A stretch of DNA of 46,165 bases from DATMNR01 sp963702765 (GCA_963702765.1 CAVPEB010000006.1:1-46165); one strand, 5' to 3'. Positions 26,411 to 36,043 are shown, counted from the stretch's first letter. Made by a program: numbers and translations. The notes: generated by a model not told the origin, from the letters alone.

Positions 26411-28435
26411 ATGTTCAAAAAAATCTTAATCGCCAATCGAGGCGAAATAGCTATCCGCATCATGACAACCTGCCGTGAGATGGGTATTCGAACCGTGGCT
26501 ATTTACTCAGCCGCCGATTGCAATGCACGCCATGTACGGGAAGCCGACGAAGCACACTTCGTTGGCCCGGCGCCTGCGGCTCAAAGCTACTTACGAATAG
26601 ACACTATTATTGATGTCGCTCGGCAGAGTAGAGCGGAGGCTATTCATCCAGGATATGGCTTTCTCTCTGAAAACGTGCAGTTTGTTGAAGAATGTAAAGA
26701 AGCAGGAATTGTCTTCATTGGCCCTCCAGCATCTGCGATGCGACTTATGGGATCAAAGATCTCAGCCAAACAATTAGCTCAATCGGTTGGTGCGCCAACT
26801 ATTCCTGGTTACAATGGCAAAGATCAGGAAGCTTCTACGCTCATCTCAGAAGCCCAAAGCATCGGTTTCCCTTTACTCATCAAGGCCTCAGCTGGAGGTG
26901 GCGGCAAAGGCATGCGCGTCGTGAACACACTCGATGAATTCGAAGAACATCTTGCCGGCGCGCGGCGTGAAGCTTTAGCCTCCTTTGGCGATGCGACTGT
27001 CTTTCTCGAACGCTTGCTTCAAAAACCAAGGCATATTGAAATTCAGGTGCTTGGTGACACATTTGGCAACCTCATTCACCTGGGCGAACGTGAATGTTCT
27101 ATCCAGCGACGCCATCAGAAAATAGTCGAAGAGAGTCCTTCAGTCGCCTTAACTTCAGCTTTAAGGGAAGAAATGGGGGCAACTGCAGTGCGTATCGCCA
27201 GGGCAGCCCGGTATGTCAATGCTGGTACACTTGAATTCTTGCTCGATACTGACAATCAGTTTTACTTTCTTGAAATGAACACGCGCTTGCAAGTAGAGCA
27301 CGCAGTTACTGAACTCGTCACTGGTATTGATCTGGTGCGACATCAACTACAAATTGCAGCGGGTCAACCACTCAGCTTAACTCAGGAGCAAATCAGCGCT
27401 CGTGGGCATGCAATCGAGGTGCGAATATACGCAGAAGATCCAGAAACTAACTTTCTACCCTCTACTGGTACTGTATCACGCTTCATCAAGCCTGAGGGCC
27501 CTGGTATACGCATCGATAGCGGCATTGAGAGCAACGACGAAATCAGCCAGTTTTATGATCCAATGATAGCGAAACTCATTGTGTATGGTGAAGATCGCAC
27601 AGCAGCCATTGAACGCTTGCAAGCTGCTCTTAAACAACAAGCAATCTTTGGTGTGAAAACAAATGCTCAACTATTACTTGCAATCGCTACGCACCCAGCA
27701 TTCCAGGCAGGGGTAACTTTTACGAACTTTCTTGAAGAATACTCTTTGCTCGAAAACGAAACACCACAACAGACAAATTCAGATCAGGAAAACGTGTTTC
27801 GAGCGTTAATTGCTGCAGCAGTATATGACTTTACCAGGATCGACGAAAATAGGTCTCTAAGAAATGGGCATATTCCATCAAATCCTTGGCAGGCACTTGG
27901 TCCATGGCGAATGCTCGGTGAAACAAGAAAAACAACCTACATGTACCATGGAACAAAATACCAGGTCGCTCTTTCGCCTTCCAAAGATATACCAGGAGCA
28001 TGGACTGTGCAGGTTGATACCCAGCCAGTACAAACTATCTCGACTCTCTTTGGCAATGATGATTTTGTCCTGTTGCGCTTGGGAACTAGCCAGATACACA
28101 CTTTCGTACGTTCCACTGAAAGTGAAGTACAGGTTATCCTCGATGGAGGAATGTATTTCTTTGAAAAACGCCAACCTCCAAATGTAGATGTAGCAGCTCA
28201 TGGTGGAAATAAAGTACATTCGCAAAAAGCGCTAACTGCTCCAATGGCAGGCACCATCATCAAAGTTCAAGTGCGAAATGGTGAAATAGTTCATCATCGG
28301 CAGGTACTGGTTATACTTAGCGCAATGAAGATGGAACATTCAATCCTTGCGCCCTATGAAGGCAAAGTGCGAAGAGTGCATTTTCATGAAGGCGACGTCG
28401 TCAAAGGCGGCGCGGTCATCATTGAAATGGAATAA
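26411..28435 (+). CDS. Acyl-CoA carboxylase biotin carboxylase/BCCP subunit (3-methylcrotonyl-CoA type)
   Basis: 674 residues: an ATP-dependent biotin carboxylase fused to its biotin carrier. Biotin-carboxylase domain (1-445): KILIANRGEIAIRI, the ATP-grasp loop KASAGGGGKGMRVV near 157, HIEIQVLGD, and EMNTRLQVEHAVTE. A middle BT-like region (~450-600) follows. The C-terminal BCCP domain ends with the biotinylation motif SAMKMEHS; its lysine is about residue 640. This layout matches MccA/LiuD and PccA. With the carboxyltransferase two genes upstream it should form the complete carboxylase. The hydratase gene sits between them, an order seen in leucine/isovalerate clusters. It starts 2 bp after the hydratase stop. 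Confidence 0.93.
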   Translation: MFKKILIANRGEIAIRIMTTCREMGIRTVAIYSAADCNARHVREADEAHFVGPAPAAQSYLRIDTIIDVARQSRAEAIHPGYGFLSENVQFVEECKEAGIVFIGPPASAMRLMGSKISAKQLAQSVGAPTIPGYNGKDQEASTLISEAQSIGFPLLIKASAGGGGKGMRVVNTLDEFEEHLAGARREALASFGDATVFLERLLQKPRHIEIQVLGDTFGNLIHLGERECSIQRRHQKIVEESPSVALTSALREEMGATAVRIARAARYVNAGTLEFLLDTDNQFYFLEMNTRLQVEHAVTELVTGIDLVRHQLQIAAGQPLSLTQEQISARGHAIEVRIYAEDPETNFLPSTGTVSRFIKPEGPGIRIDSGIESNDEISQFYDPMIAKLIVYGEDRTAAIERLQAALKQQAIFGVKTNAQLLLAIATHPAFQAGVTFTNFLEEYSLLENETPQQTNSDQENVFRALIAAAVYDFTRIDENRSLRNGHIPSNPWQALGPWRMLGETRKTTYMYHGTKYQVALSPSKDIPGAWTVQVDTQPVQTISTLFGNDDFVLLRLGTSQIHTFVRSTESEVQVILDGGMYFFEKRQPPNVDVAAHGGNKVHSQKALTAPMAGTIIKVQVRNGEIVHHRQVLVILSAMKMEHSILAPYEGKVRRVHFHEGDVVKGGAVIIEME

Positions 28436-28455
28436 TTCAGAAAGGATCATTTTAT

Positions 28456-29359
28456 ATGCAGGTAGGTTTTATTGGCATCGGAGTTATGGGACGACCTATG
28501 ACGCTCAACTTGCTCAAAGCTGAACATCATGTCACAATTTTTGCTCGTCATCCAGAAAAGCCAGAGGTGCAGGAGGTACTGAACTCAGGCGCCAAATTAG
28601 CGCCATCGCCTCGTGCCGTCGCTATGGCTTCTGATATAGTCATAACCATGCTACCCAACTCCCCAGAGGTGGAAGAAGTGGTAGCCGGCCCGCAAGGCGT
28701 ATCTTGAGGGCGCCCGAAAGGGGCTGATTATCATCGATATGAGTACCATTGCTCCCAGCCGTGAGCCGTAAGCTCGCACAGACAGCTCCCGCCACGGCGC
28801 GCACTTCCTAGATGCCCCGGTCAGCGGCGGCTCGCAGGGAGCCGTCAATGGTACGCTGACTATAATGATAGGCGGTGAACGCGAAATTTTTGAACGGGCG
28901 AGGCCAGTTTTGGAGGCTATGGGTAAAAAGGAGAATATTTTTCACGTTGGGCCGAATGGTGCGGGGGAGATTATCAAGCTTGTGAACAATGTGTTATGTG
29001 GCGCAATTGCTGCTGCCATATCCGAGTCATTTGTGCTTGGTGTTAAAGCAGGAGCCGATGTTGACACCATGGCAAAAATCATTAGTGTCAGCACCGGAGG
29101 AAGCTGGCAGCTTACAAACCAGTTCCCCATACGCGCCTTCAATGGCAGTTTTCAACCAGGTTTTATGACTGATCTACTGTATAAAGACCTTGGTCTTGCA
29201 CTCGACCTGGCTGCTGAAAACACGGTGCCAGTGGCAATGACTGCTCTTACGCGCCAGATGTACGAAATGGTACGTGCAGAGGGTTTTGGACGAGATGATT
29301 ATACATCACTTATGAAAGTACTTGAGCAGATGGCAGGGGTTGAAGTAAGAAGCAAATAA
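28456..29359 (+). pseudogene. 3-hydroxyisobutyrate dehydrogenase-like, three clustered indels
   Basis: NAD-dependent beta-hydroxyacid dehydrogenase, valine degradation if true to type (MmsB), ~300 residues. The N-terminal Rossmann motif GFIGIGVMGRPM and TMLPNSPEVEEVV are in the first frame; DAPVSGGSQGAVNGTLTIMIGG, the catalytic-lysine region GAGEIIKLVNNVL, and the end are in another. Three shifts are needed within ~100 bp, near 28698, 28762 and 28797. The stretch between them still reads VSRKLAQTAPAT in the third frame. This patch is visibly more GC-rich than its surroundings. The catalytic lysine survives. Last gene of the branched-chain operon, with AAAGGA before its start. Confidence 0.8.
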
Positions 29360-29403
29360 ATCGAAAGCATATCCCCGCAATTTGATAACTTTGATGATAA
29401 AAA

Positions 29404-29500
29404 TGTAGGGGCGACCCTTCTCCTATCGTTTTGCCTGACCCGTAGGGTAGCTGCGCAGCAGCGTTGGCAAGACGGATAAGTGCCAGCGGTCGCCTTTACA
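29404..29500. repeat. 97-bp palindromic element with 13-bp imperfect terminal inverted repeats
   Basis: Ends TGTAGGGGCGACC (29404-29416) and GGTCGCCTTTACA (29488-29500) match as inverted repeats at 11 of 13 positions. Inside are further inverted arms (TATCGTTTTGCC against GGCAAGACGGATA) and the palindrome GCTGCGCAGC. It lies between two convergent genes and ends 4 bp before the M50 stop. The terminal sequence is shared with the hairpin at 538-559, so it looks like a dispersed non-coding element of REP or MITE type. It carries no gene and may also act as a bidirectional terminator. Confidence 0.6.
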
Positions 29501-29504
29501 ACTC

Positions 29505-30587
29505 TTACTGACCAAGGGAATACATCATTCCATGAGAAATTGCCATCCCTAGCACAAGCACAGCAGCAAGCCCAAAGTAAGCCAGGCCAAGTACAATACG
29601 CTCAGCTATCGGAACATCATAATAAGCTCTGGCTTCTGGGGTATTGGGTACAGAGCGTCGTGTCCAGAGTTGAGAAGCGGCCAGGATAACAAACAAAAGC
29701 AAGAAGAGTGAGTGATTGCCGTTAATCCATGACCAGATCTGGAATGCAACAAGTCCTATAAATCCAATGATCCAGATGCGCCGGTCGATCGCTCCTAAAA
29801 CTCGACCACCATCAAATGGAACAATAGGTATCAAGTTAAATAGATTAATGAAAAAGCCAAAGTAAGCTAGTGGTGCCCAGACTGTATCTGGGTTTTGACG
29901 CGCAATGGTTAAACAGAACATTGCTGCAATAGCGCCTGCAATGGGTCCAGCTATTCCAACCTCTGCCTCATCTTTAGCATTTTTAGGCATCTGCTTCATG
30001 ATGACTGCAGCGCCGAGTAATGGAATGAAAATCATACCCCCAATTGGTATACCTTTCAGTTTCATCACAATGGCATGCCCCATCTCATGTACAAAGAGTA
30101 ATGCCACTAATCCTACTGCGAACTGCCATCCAAAGATCAGGGAATAAACAATAACCGAGAACAGGGCAGTGAATCCTAACCAGCCAAATTTAAGCAAAGG
30201 AGCGAGCAAAGGGAATTTCAGAAGTAACGCACTAATCGCAGCCCCAATACCACCAAGGCCTGCAAGCCCTTTGCGTTTTCTACCACCTTCTGTGGTGCTA
30301 CTCTTTGCAGCCTCCCGTTGTTCAGCACCTATATCTTCTGTATAACCATCTATACTTTCTGGACCTTGATAAGGGGTCATTAGCTCGGCTTCGTTATCCA
30401 ACTTATCGGAAGGTAACTCATGAGCATAGTTGGAATACACTGTAGATGGATCCAGGGATTGTACAGGTTGAGCAGAGTCAGGCGCCATAGCTGTCTCGCT
30501 CTTGTAAAAGTTAGGATTAGAATAATCTATATTGCGCGCAGTTTGATCATAATATTCAGAAAAATCATCTTTGGGATTCCAGGACAT
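29505..30587 (-). CDS. M50-family (site-2 protease type) membrane metalloprotease
   Basis: 360 residues. The first ~130 are soluble, acidic and poorly ordered; a membrane part of about six segments follows. The zinc-binding motif LLFVHEMGHAIVMKL is near residue 166, and the third ligand with LIPIVPFDGGRVLG near 258. AGPIAGAIAAM and the NLFNL stretch are also typical of the compact M50B group. Such proteases cleave membrane-bound regulators or stress-sensor proteins inside the bilayer. The substrate is unknown; the neighbouring membrane pseudokinase with an RskA-like external part is a tempting partner, as RskA proteins are site-2 protease substrates in actinobacteria, but this is inference only. 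No PDZ domain. Confidence 0.85.
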   Translation of the reverse strand: MSWNPKDDFSEYYDQTARNIDYSNPNFYKSETAMAPDSAQPVQSLDPSTVYSNYAHELPSDKLDNEAELMTPYQGPESIDGYTEDIGAEQREAAKSSTTEGGRKRKGLAGLGGIGAAISALLLKFPLLAPLLKFGWLGFTALFSVIVYSLIFGWQFAVGLVALLFVHEMGHAIVMKLKGIPIGGMIFIPLLGAAVIMKQMPKNAKDEAEVGIAGPIAGAIAAMFCLTIARQNPDTVWAPLAYFGFFINLFNLIPIVPFDGGRVLGAIDRRIWIIGFIGLVAFQIWSWINGNHSLFLLLFVILAASQLWTRRSVPNTPEARAYYDVPIAERIVLGLAYFGLAAVLVLGMAISHGMMYSLGQ

Positions 30588-30714
30588 TCAAGCCTCAATT
30601 CCATCTATTCCTTCAAGGTATCCATCAACATATATCTTACCATACAATACGGATAACCGAGACTGTGGTTGTGTTATTCCGTTATGGAATCAATAAGTTG
30701 GCGTCAAATACGTC

Positions 30715-32839
30715 TTATTGGCCGGAATTGAGGGTTAAGGTTGCTATCAACTGTCCTTGCTGAAATGCAGTTATTGCTCCCCCTTCCCCAGGGACCGGGT
30801 TAATCTGCCCATCACCATTCACATCAACGCCATGGTACGCATAATCAGCAAGTCTCACAATCTCTTCTACCTTTGATGCATCAGTAGGATGAGTGCGCAG
30901 AATGAACGCGTCCTGGTCAATCGTCGTCAACCACCCATTGATATTTGAGAGAGAGATATCCATGCGGGCTGTATGAACGTGCATAGCATTCGTAGCATCG
31001 GGTTGGCTGATTGCATAACCAGCATGTGCTGTTGAGCCAGTCAGATAGCCATCTTTACCTTGCAGGCCAAAACCATCTCCAGTTGTGATCACATTTTGGA
31101 GTGTGCATGACTCATCGAGTTGCTTGTAATTTGAGCCATGTATCCCTTCAATAATATCTATCATACTCTGGGCTTCACAGCTTATTGCTGTGGTATTCTG
31201 ACTAGATGCATCGTTCTGCAATACAGCAGCCTGAATATCCAATAAGTGAGTCTGCTCTAAAACACCTACCAGTAATCCAATTTTGCCCGGTGTCGGAGGA
31301 TAGTCGACGAGCAAGTGTATGACATGCGCAAAAGATTTTATGGGGAATGTGCCTATCAAGGATCACTTTACCAGCAGGTGCTACAACCGTTCCTTGCTCC
31401 TGGGTGATCTCAAATTTATCTCCAGGAAAGAGCAGGTTGTCATTTGATCCTGAGTAGGTTAGTGATCCCGACTGGTTATTCATCTTCAAGGTGCCAAGAG
31501 CCATGACTGCCTCTGTATCCTGATTAATAAGCCAGACAGCATATTCTGAACCAGCAGGAGGGGCACTAAGACCATGAACTACAAGGTTGAGAGCATCTGT
31601 CTGCCCACCTGATCCATTCTGGTTCGTAAAAAAGGTCACTTGTCCGCTAACATTCGACATCGCACTACTTCTCTGCGAAAGCAGCACACCTCCGATGAGT
31701 CCACTGGCGATTGCAAGTAGCACTATCAGCCCAACAATCAACGTAATATTCGAAACCCTCCTTCTTTGAAATCGACGCATTAATTCAGGTCGTGGGCTAT
31801 GAGCATCGGTATCATCAACAAAACCATGCAGCGAGTGTTGCATAGGAGCCTGGCTCGACACACGCGATTGACCATTCAGTTGATCATTTTGTAACGACCC
31901 GTTAGAATTCCATGCTCGTTCAGTAAAAGTCAGGTCTGCAGCAGGTGCAGTGGAGATGATAAACGGCGTGCGAATCTTATTATTGGGAGCCACGATTCGG
32001 TGATAAGCATTAGCAAGCATACCTGGCTGAGAGAAGCGTTGTGCAGGTTCCTTTGCCAACGCGCGAGCAATGATGCTATAGAGACCCGATGGCAAATCAC
32101 CACGCCAAAGGCTCAAAGGAGGGACCGAGGCATACAAATGCTGTTGTGCCAGTTCTTCATATGTGCTACCAACAAAAACAGGAGCGCCAGCTAACATATG
32201 GTAAAGCACTGCTCCTAGTGCATAGACATCGGTAGCCGGACTACTTGGTTTACCAAGCAGTTGCTCGGGTGCAGTTACATCGCTCAAACCTTTAATTAAG
32301 TTCTGTTCGGTATCCTGCCTATCCGTCTCTAGCAACTTTCTTACGCCAAAATCAGCTACAACCAACTGACCATCAAGCCTGATAAATACACTATCTACTG
32401 AGAGGCTTTCATGCAAGACAGCATGCTCGTGTCCATACTCCAGGGCGGTAGCAATCTGATCAAGGTATCGACCAATTGTGAAGACGTCCAATGGACCGCT
32501 TCTTTCAAGTCGGCTAAGTAAAGATCGCATCGACATTTGAGGTGAGACCAGGTATGGTAAACTCTTATAAACACCAAAATCAATAAGGGGAAGAATATTG
32601 GGATGTTGTAAGTTGGCAATCTGGCTTGCTTGATATTGAAATCGTTCAAGATATAATTCGTGACTTTTTGATGATTGGTTTGTTGGTCTAATCAAAAAAC
32701 GTAGTAGATAGCTTGTTGTGTTCGTATTGGTACGTGCAAGAAAAACAGGGCCCCAGTTGCTCTGCTCAATAAACTCCTCTATACGGTAGTTCCCCAGTGA
32801 TGTTCCGATCCATCTCTCAAAAGTAGGGTTCTTTAGCAT
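30715..32839 (-). pseudogene. Membrane pseudokinase with RskA-like extracytoplasmic part (one frameshift)
   Basis: About 707 residues if one extra base near 31357 is removed, joining GKVIL to IGTFPIKSF. The cytoplasmic kinase fold (about 15-285) lacks key residues: the glycine loop is IEQSNWGPVF, the beta3 lysine is replaced (YLLRFL), and HRDLKPxN is HESLSVDS at 143-150. DFG (163-165), APE (VTAPEQ) and the GAVLYHMLAG helix remain. A serine/proline linker and one membrane helix (about 365-385) follow, then a domain like the anti-sigma-K factor RskA: SEYAVWLINQ, LFPGDKFEITQEQGT, APAGKVIL. The distal part has an EF-hand-like DVNGDGQIN. It probably acts as a scaffold or sensor rather than an active kinase. 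Start ATG 32839 with GGGAT upstream. Confidence 0.75.
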
Positions 32840-32983
32840 AATAGATCATCCCTTTGGTTTGGCACATTAAAATTTGATAAATCCTGATATGTAAAACGTT
32901 TGCAACCCCTTTAAGCATAAGAGTAGTACTTTATGACTTGCTACGATCAACAGATGGCATAAACAATGCAGTAAGGGACATGT

Positions 32984-33041
32984 GGGATTCTTGGCTCCCT
33001 GAATCCCCTTTACCACTTTTTGATTTTCATAAAAGGGGGTT
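32984..33041 (-). terminator. Hairpins downstream of the NRAMP gene
   Basis: Two stem-loops lie between the NRAMP stop and the pseudokinase: GGGATTC/GAATCCC (32984-32990 and 33001-33007, perfect 7 bp) and a CCCCTTT/AAAGGGG pair (33005-33011 and 33033-33039). They share bases, so they may be alternatives. No clear T-run follows on the minus strand. They probably end NRAMP transcription. The remaining part of 32840-32983 shows no gene. Confidence 0.4.
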
Positions 33042-33048
33042 TACTTGC

Positions 33049-34383
33049 TTAGAGAGTTATGTTGAATATTGTACTCAGCAGTAATAGCATAACTAAAGTA
33101 GTAATTACAATAACTGTCGCCCAGGCAATAATGTTAAAACCAATTTTGTTCACATAACGACCCATCAAACGTCGATTGTTGATCAGCAGGATAATAAAAA
33201 CGAGCAAGATGGGCAGCATAGCTGCGTTCAGATCTTGCAGAATAATGAGTACCTGGATAATTGGAAGCCCGGGTATCAATGCAACCAAAACACCAAGAAT
33301 TATGAGACCAGTAAAAATGCTCTGAAAGACTGGTGCTTCCTTGAAACTTCGTGAAACTCCACGCTCGAAGCCAAATGCTTCGCTTATCGCATAAGAAGTA
33401 GAAAGTGGTAATACTGCTGCTGCAAGAAGCGAAGCTCCAAAGAGACCTATACCGAAGAGTAGTGAAGCGTATTTTCCTGCAAACGACTGCAGTGCAAGCG
33501 CAGCATCAAGAGCATTATTTACAGGGTGGTCAGGATAGAGAGTAGCTCCTGTTGTTATAACTACGAAGGCAGCAATCACCATTGCGAAAACAGTGCCACT
33601 ATAAATATCCATTTGCTCATACTTGTATTCACTTGTGCGAATACCTTTATCAGCAACCGAAGATTGGACAAAAAACTGCATATAGGGACTGATTGTTGTG
33701 CCAACAAGAGCAACAGCGGTCAACAAATAACCACTACTTGTATTCAGGCTTGGAAGTATAAGCTCTCGACCGACAGTATGCCAATCGGGATGAGCAGCAA
33801 AAGCAGCCGGGATATAAGCGAGAAAGCCCAAAGACATGATCAGAAAGACCTTCTCAACGCGCCTATAGGAACCCTTAATCACTAACCACCATAATATCAA
33901 ACCTGCAAGAGGAACTATCAGGTAGATTAAAGGAGTATGGGGATTGTTAGCTAATACCTGGACTGCGGCAGCGATCCCGAGAAATTCAGAAACAGTCACG
34001 CCTGTATTAGCTATTAACAGGGCAAGCATCGCAAGAGCCGTCCAACGCACGCCAAATTGCTCGCGGATAAGATCTGCCAGGCCTTTTCCGGTCACCGTCC
34101 CCATACGTGCACACATTTCTTGTACAATTGCCAGGCAAAAGCCGGAAATTGCAAGTGCCCACAAAAGACTATATTGATAACTCGCACCAGCCTGAGAAAA
34201 AGTAGCAATACCTCCAGCATCATTGCCCGCGTTCGCTGCGATCAATCCAGGTCCTAATACTGCAAAAAGCTTGAATAATGAAGAAGATCGGCTCAGACGA
34301 AAACGCGACCGCGACTGCTTTTTTTTGCGTTCAGCGCGGTCTTTAATTTGGGGATCTTGTGCTGTCTCTCTCGGAGTATCCAT
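33049..34383 (-). CDS. NRAMP-family divalent metal transporter, non-canonical metal site
   Basis: 444 residues, about 11 membrane segments after a basic cytoplasmic tail (KKKQSRSRFRLSR). The TM1 signature is AANAGNDAGGIATFSQAG (residues 49-66), where typical MntH has DPGN. TM6 reads LVGTTISPYMQFFVQS, where typical members have the metal-binding MPH. The rest of the fold is clear: EFLGIAAAVQVL, GASLLAAAVLPLSTSYAISEAFGFERG and LIPGLPIIQVLIILQDLNA. Changes at both metal positions are typical of the NRAMP-related magnesium transporter group, so magnesium or another hydrated ion is more likely than manganese; that is inference from motifs. The ribosome-binding site is weak. Confidence 0.8.
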   Translation of the reverse strand: MDTPRETAQDPQIKDRAERKKKQSRSRFRLSRSSSLFKLFAVLGPGLIAANAGNDAGGIATFSQAGASYQYSLLWALAISGFCLAIVQEMCARMGTVTGKGLADLIREQFGVRWTALAMLALLIANTGVTVSEFLGIAAAVQVLANNPHTPLIYLIVPLAGLILWWLVIKGSYRRVEKVFLIMSLGFLAYIPAAFAAHPDWHTVGRELILPSLNTSSGYLLTAVALVGTTISPYMQFFVQSSVADKGIRTSEYKYEQMDIYSGTVFAMVIAAFVVITTGATLYPDHPVNNALDAALALQSFAGKYASLLFGIGLFGASLLAAAVLPLSTSYAISEAFGFERGVSRSFKEAPVFQSIFTGLIILGVLVALIPGLPIIQVLIILQDLNAAMLPILLVFIILLINNRRLMGRYVNKIGFNIIAWATVIVITTLVMLLLLSTIFNITL

Positions 34384-34518
34384 GAGGAGTACACCCAGGA
34401 AAGAAGAGATGCGTAACTATTCTTACCTGCTTTTCCTTTCTTCCGTCCTTGCAGCAGATAATAACACGCTCGCTCATATGGCGCAAGAGCATCATCAACT
34501 TCTACATCCAGCTACGAA

Positions 34519-35760
34519 CTATTGGCCCCTCTTTATCCCCTCCAAATGCAATCGTAACAAATTGAGTGCAGCCAATACTGCAAAACGCTTATTGTCATCG
34601 CGACTTGCACGCCAACCAGGCCCCATTCCTGTCACTACACCATCTGGCCCCTCAATGGCTATATGAACTGTCCCAGCAGGCTTACCTTCTTGCTTTTCTG
34701 GACCAGCAACACCTGTAATTCCTAATCCATAATCTGTTCCTAATCGCTCCCGAACACCATGTGCCATAGCCCGAGCGGTTTCTTCACTAATGACTCCATA
34801 TTGATGTAGAATCTCACCTGGCACACCCATCTTCATATCAAGCTCTGGATTATATGAAATAATAGCTCCTTTGAAATACTGATCGCTACTGGGATTATCC
34901 GTAATTGTACTCGACAATAACCCTCCCGTAATGGAATCCATGACCGCTAACCACTGATTGCGTAATGAGAGTAGCTTTCCTGTTACACTTTGCAACGTAT
35001 CTCTATCCACTCCGAAAATATAATGCCCGAGAATCTGCCGTGCTTGCGTCTCCATTTCTGCCACCTGATGTTCTGCTTTCTCATGGGTCTCGGCTTTGGC
35101 TGTAATGCGTACATCAATTCCGTCAGACTTTGCATACGTTGCCACTGTGGGATTGTAACTATGAATAACTGAGTCTAACCGCTCTTCAACTGCTGACTCT
35201 CCTAATCCCCAAACACGTAGTATACGTGTGAAAATCAGACCACCTGTGTCAGAAGCGAGCCTGGGAATCACCTCATTTTCCCACATATAGTACATTTCTC
35301 GGGGTACACCAGGCATAGCCACAATGATATGCCCATCCTTTTCAACCCACCAACCAGGAGCGGTTCCACGCGGGTTACGTAACACCTGCGCCGAAGGAAT
35401 CAACGTCGCCTGTTTAATATTGCGCTCTGGCATCACACTGCTGCGTGCTGCAAACATAGCGCGTAACTCTGCTTCTAGCTCAGGATCCACCTGCATCGTT
35501 TCACCCAGCATCGCGCTAATTGATTCACGCGCAAGATCATCCTCAGTAGGCCCTAAACCACCAGTCATTACAACCAGGTCAGAACGCTCCCACGCTCGCC
35601 TCAATGTCTCAACTATCCGTCCCTGGTTATCCCCTACCTCCGACACAAAAAAGAGATCAATTCCAAGAGACGCCAGACTCTGAGCAAGATAAGTGGCATT
35701 GGTATCAGTTATATGACCCAACAACAATTCTGTGCCGCAAGAGATTATTTCAGCACGCAT
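34519..35760 (-). CDS. cinA: CinA-family protein (nicotinamide-nucleotide amidase)
   Basis: 413 residues, the full two-domain CinA. The N-terminal COG1058/MoaB-like domain (1-170) has EIISCGTELLLGHITDTNA, VGDNQGRIVETL, VVMTGGLGPTEDDLARESI and MPGVPREM, an ADP-ribose/NMN pyrophosphatase-type fold. A linker domain follows, then the C-terminal PncC amidase (~260-413) with SITGGLLSSTITDNP, FKGAIISYN and GLGITGVAGPEK. It deamidates NMN to NaMN in pyridine-nucleotide recycling. The usual ESxTGG serine motif reads DSITGG, a conservative change. Start ATG 35760 with GGAGG close upstream. Divergent from nrdJ. Confidence 0.92.
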   Translation of the reverse strand: MRAEIISCGTELLLGHITDTNATYLAQSLASLGIDLFFVSEVGDNQGRIVETLRRAWERSDLVVMTGGLGPTEDDLARESISAMLGETMQVDPELEAELRAMFAARSSVMPERNIKQATLIPSAQVLRNPRGTAPGWWVEKDGHIIVAMPGVPREMYYMWENEVIPRLASDTGGLIFTRILRVWGLGESAVEERLDSVIHSYNPTVATYAKSDGIDVRITAKAETHEKAEHQVAEMETQARQILGHYIFGVDRDTLQSVTGKLLSLRNQWLAVMDSITGGLLSSTITDNPSSDQYFKGAIISYNPELDMKMGVPGEILHQYGVISEETARAMAHGVRERLGTDYGLGITGVAGPEKQEGKPAGTVHIAIEGPDGVVTGMGPGWRASRDDNKRFAVLAALNLLRLHLEGIKRGQ

Positions 35761-35867
35761 ACATCCTCCAGTTTACAGCTAACAACATCTATTTCATTCC
35801 ATTAGTCATGTCATATCATATCACTCACAACAGGATAGAACCCTTTTCTACCTCACAAATTTGCAAT

Positions 35868-35909
35868 CAATATATTGTGTCCAAAACCATAACAATATCA
35901 ATATGTTGT
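35868..35909 (+). promoter_or_regulatory. Two NrdR-box-like sites upstream of nrdJ
   Basis: CAATATATTGT (35868-35878) exactly fits the NrdR box core CWATATATWGT, and CAATATGTTGT (35899-35909) fits it with one change. They are 31 bp apart start to start, three helical turns, on the same face of the helix. The second ends 10 bp before the -35 of the nrdJ promoter. NrdR is the ATP/dATP-binding repressor of ribonucleotide reductase genes. A nearby repeated CCAAAACC motif follows each box (35880-35887 and 35911-35918). Confidence 0.65.
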
Positions 35910-35919
35910 GCCAAAACCC

Positions 35920-35948
35920 TTGAAAATCCCGTTTTTTACAAGTATACT
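35920..35948 (+). promoter_or_regulatory. Promoter of nrdJ
   Basis: TTGAAA (35920-35925), a 17-nt spacer and TATACT (35943-35948): a near-consensus promoter, leaving a leader of about 90 nt before ATG 36044. No B12-riboswitch box was recognised in the leader. Confidence 0.7.
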
Positions 35949-36043
35949 ATGTTGCGGTGGCCAAAACAATCAAACGTATTTAATACAAGTACATCACCTT
36001 GTGCTTATTATATCGGCCAAAGCAAGGAAGGAACACATCGTCA

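Noticed and set aside
35949..36043. Cobalamin riboswitch in the nrdJ leader
   Set aside because: Class II reductase makes this attractive, but the leader is too short and no B12-box could be seen.
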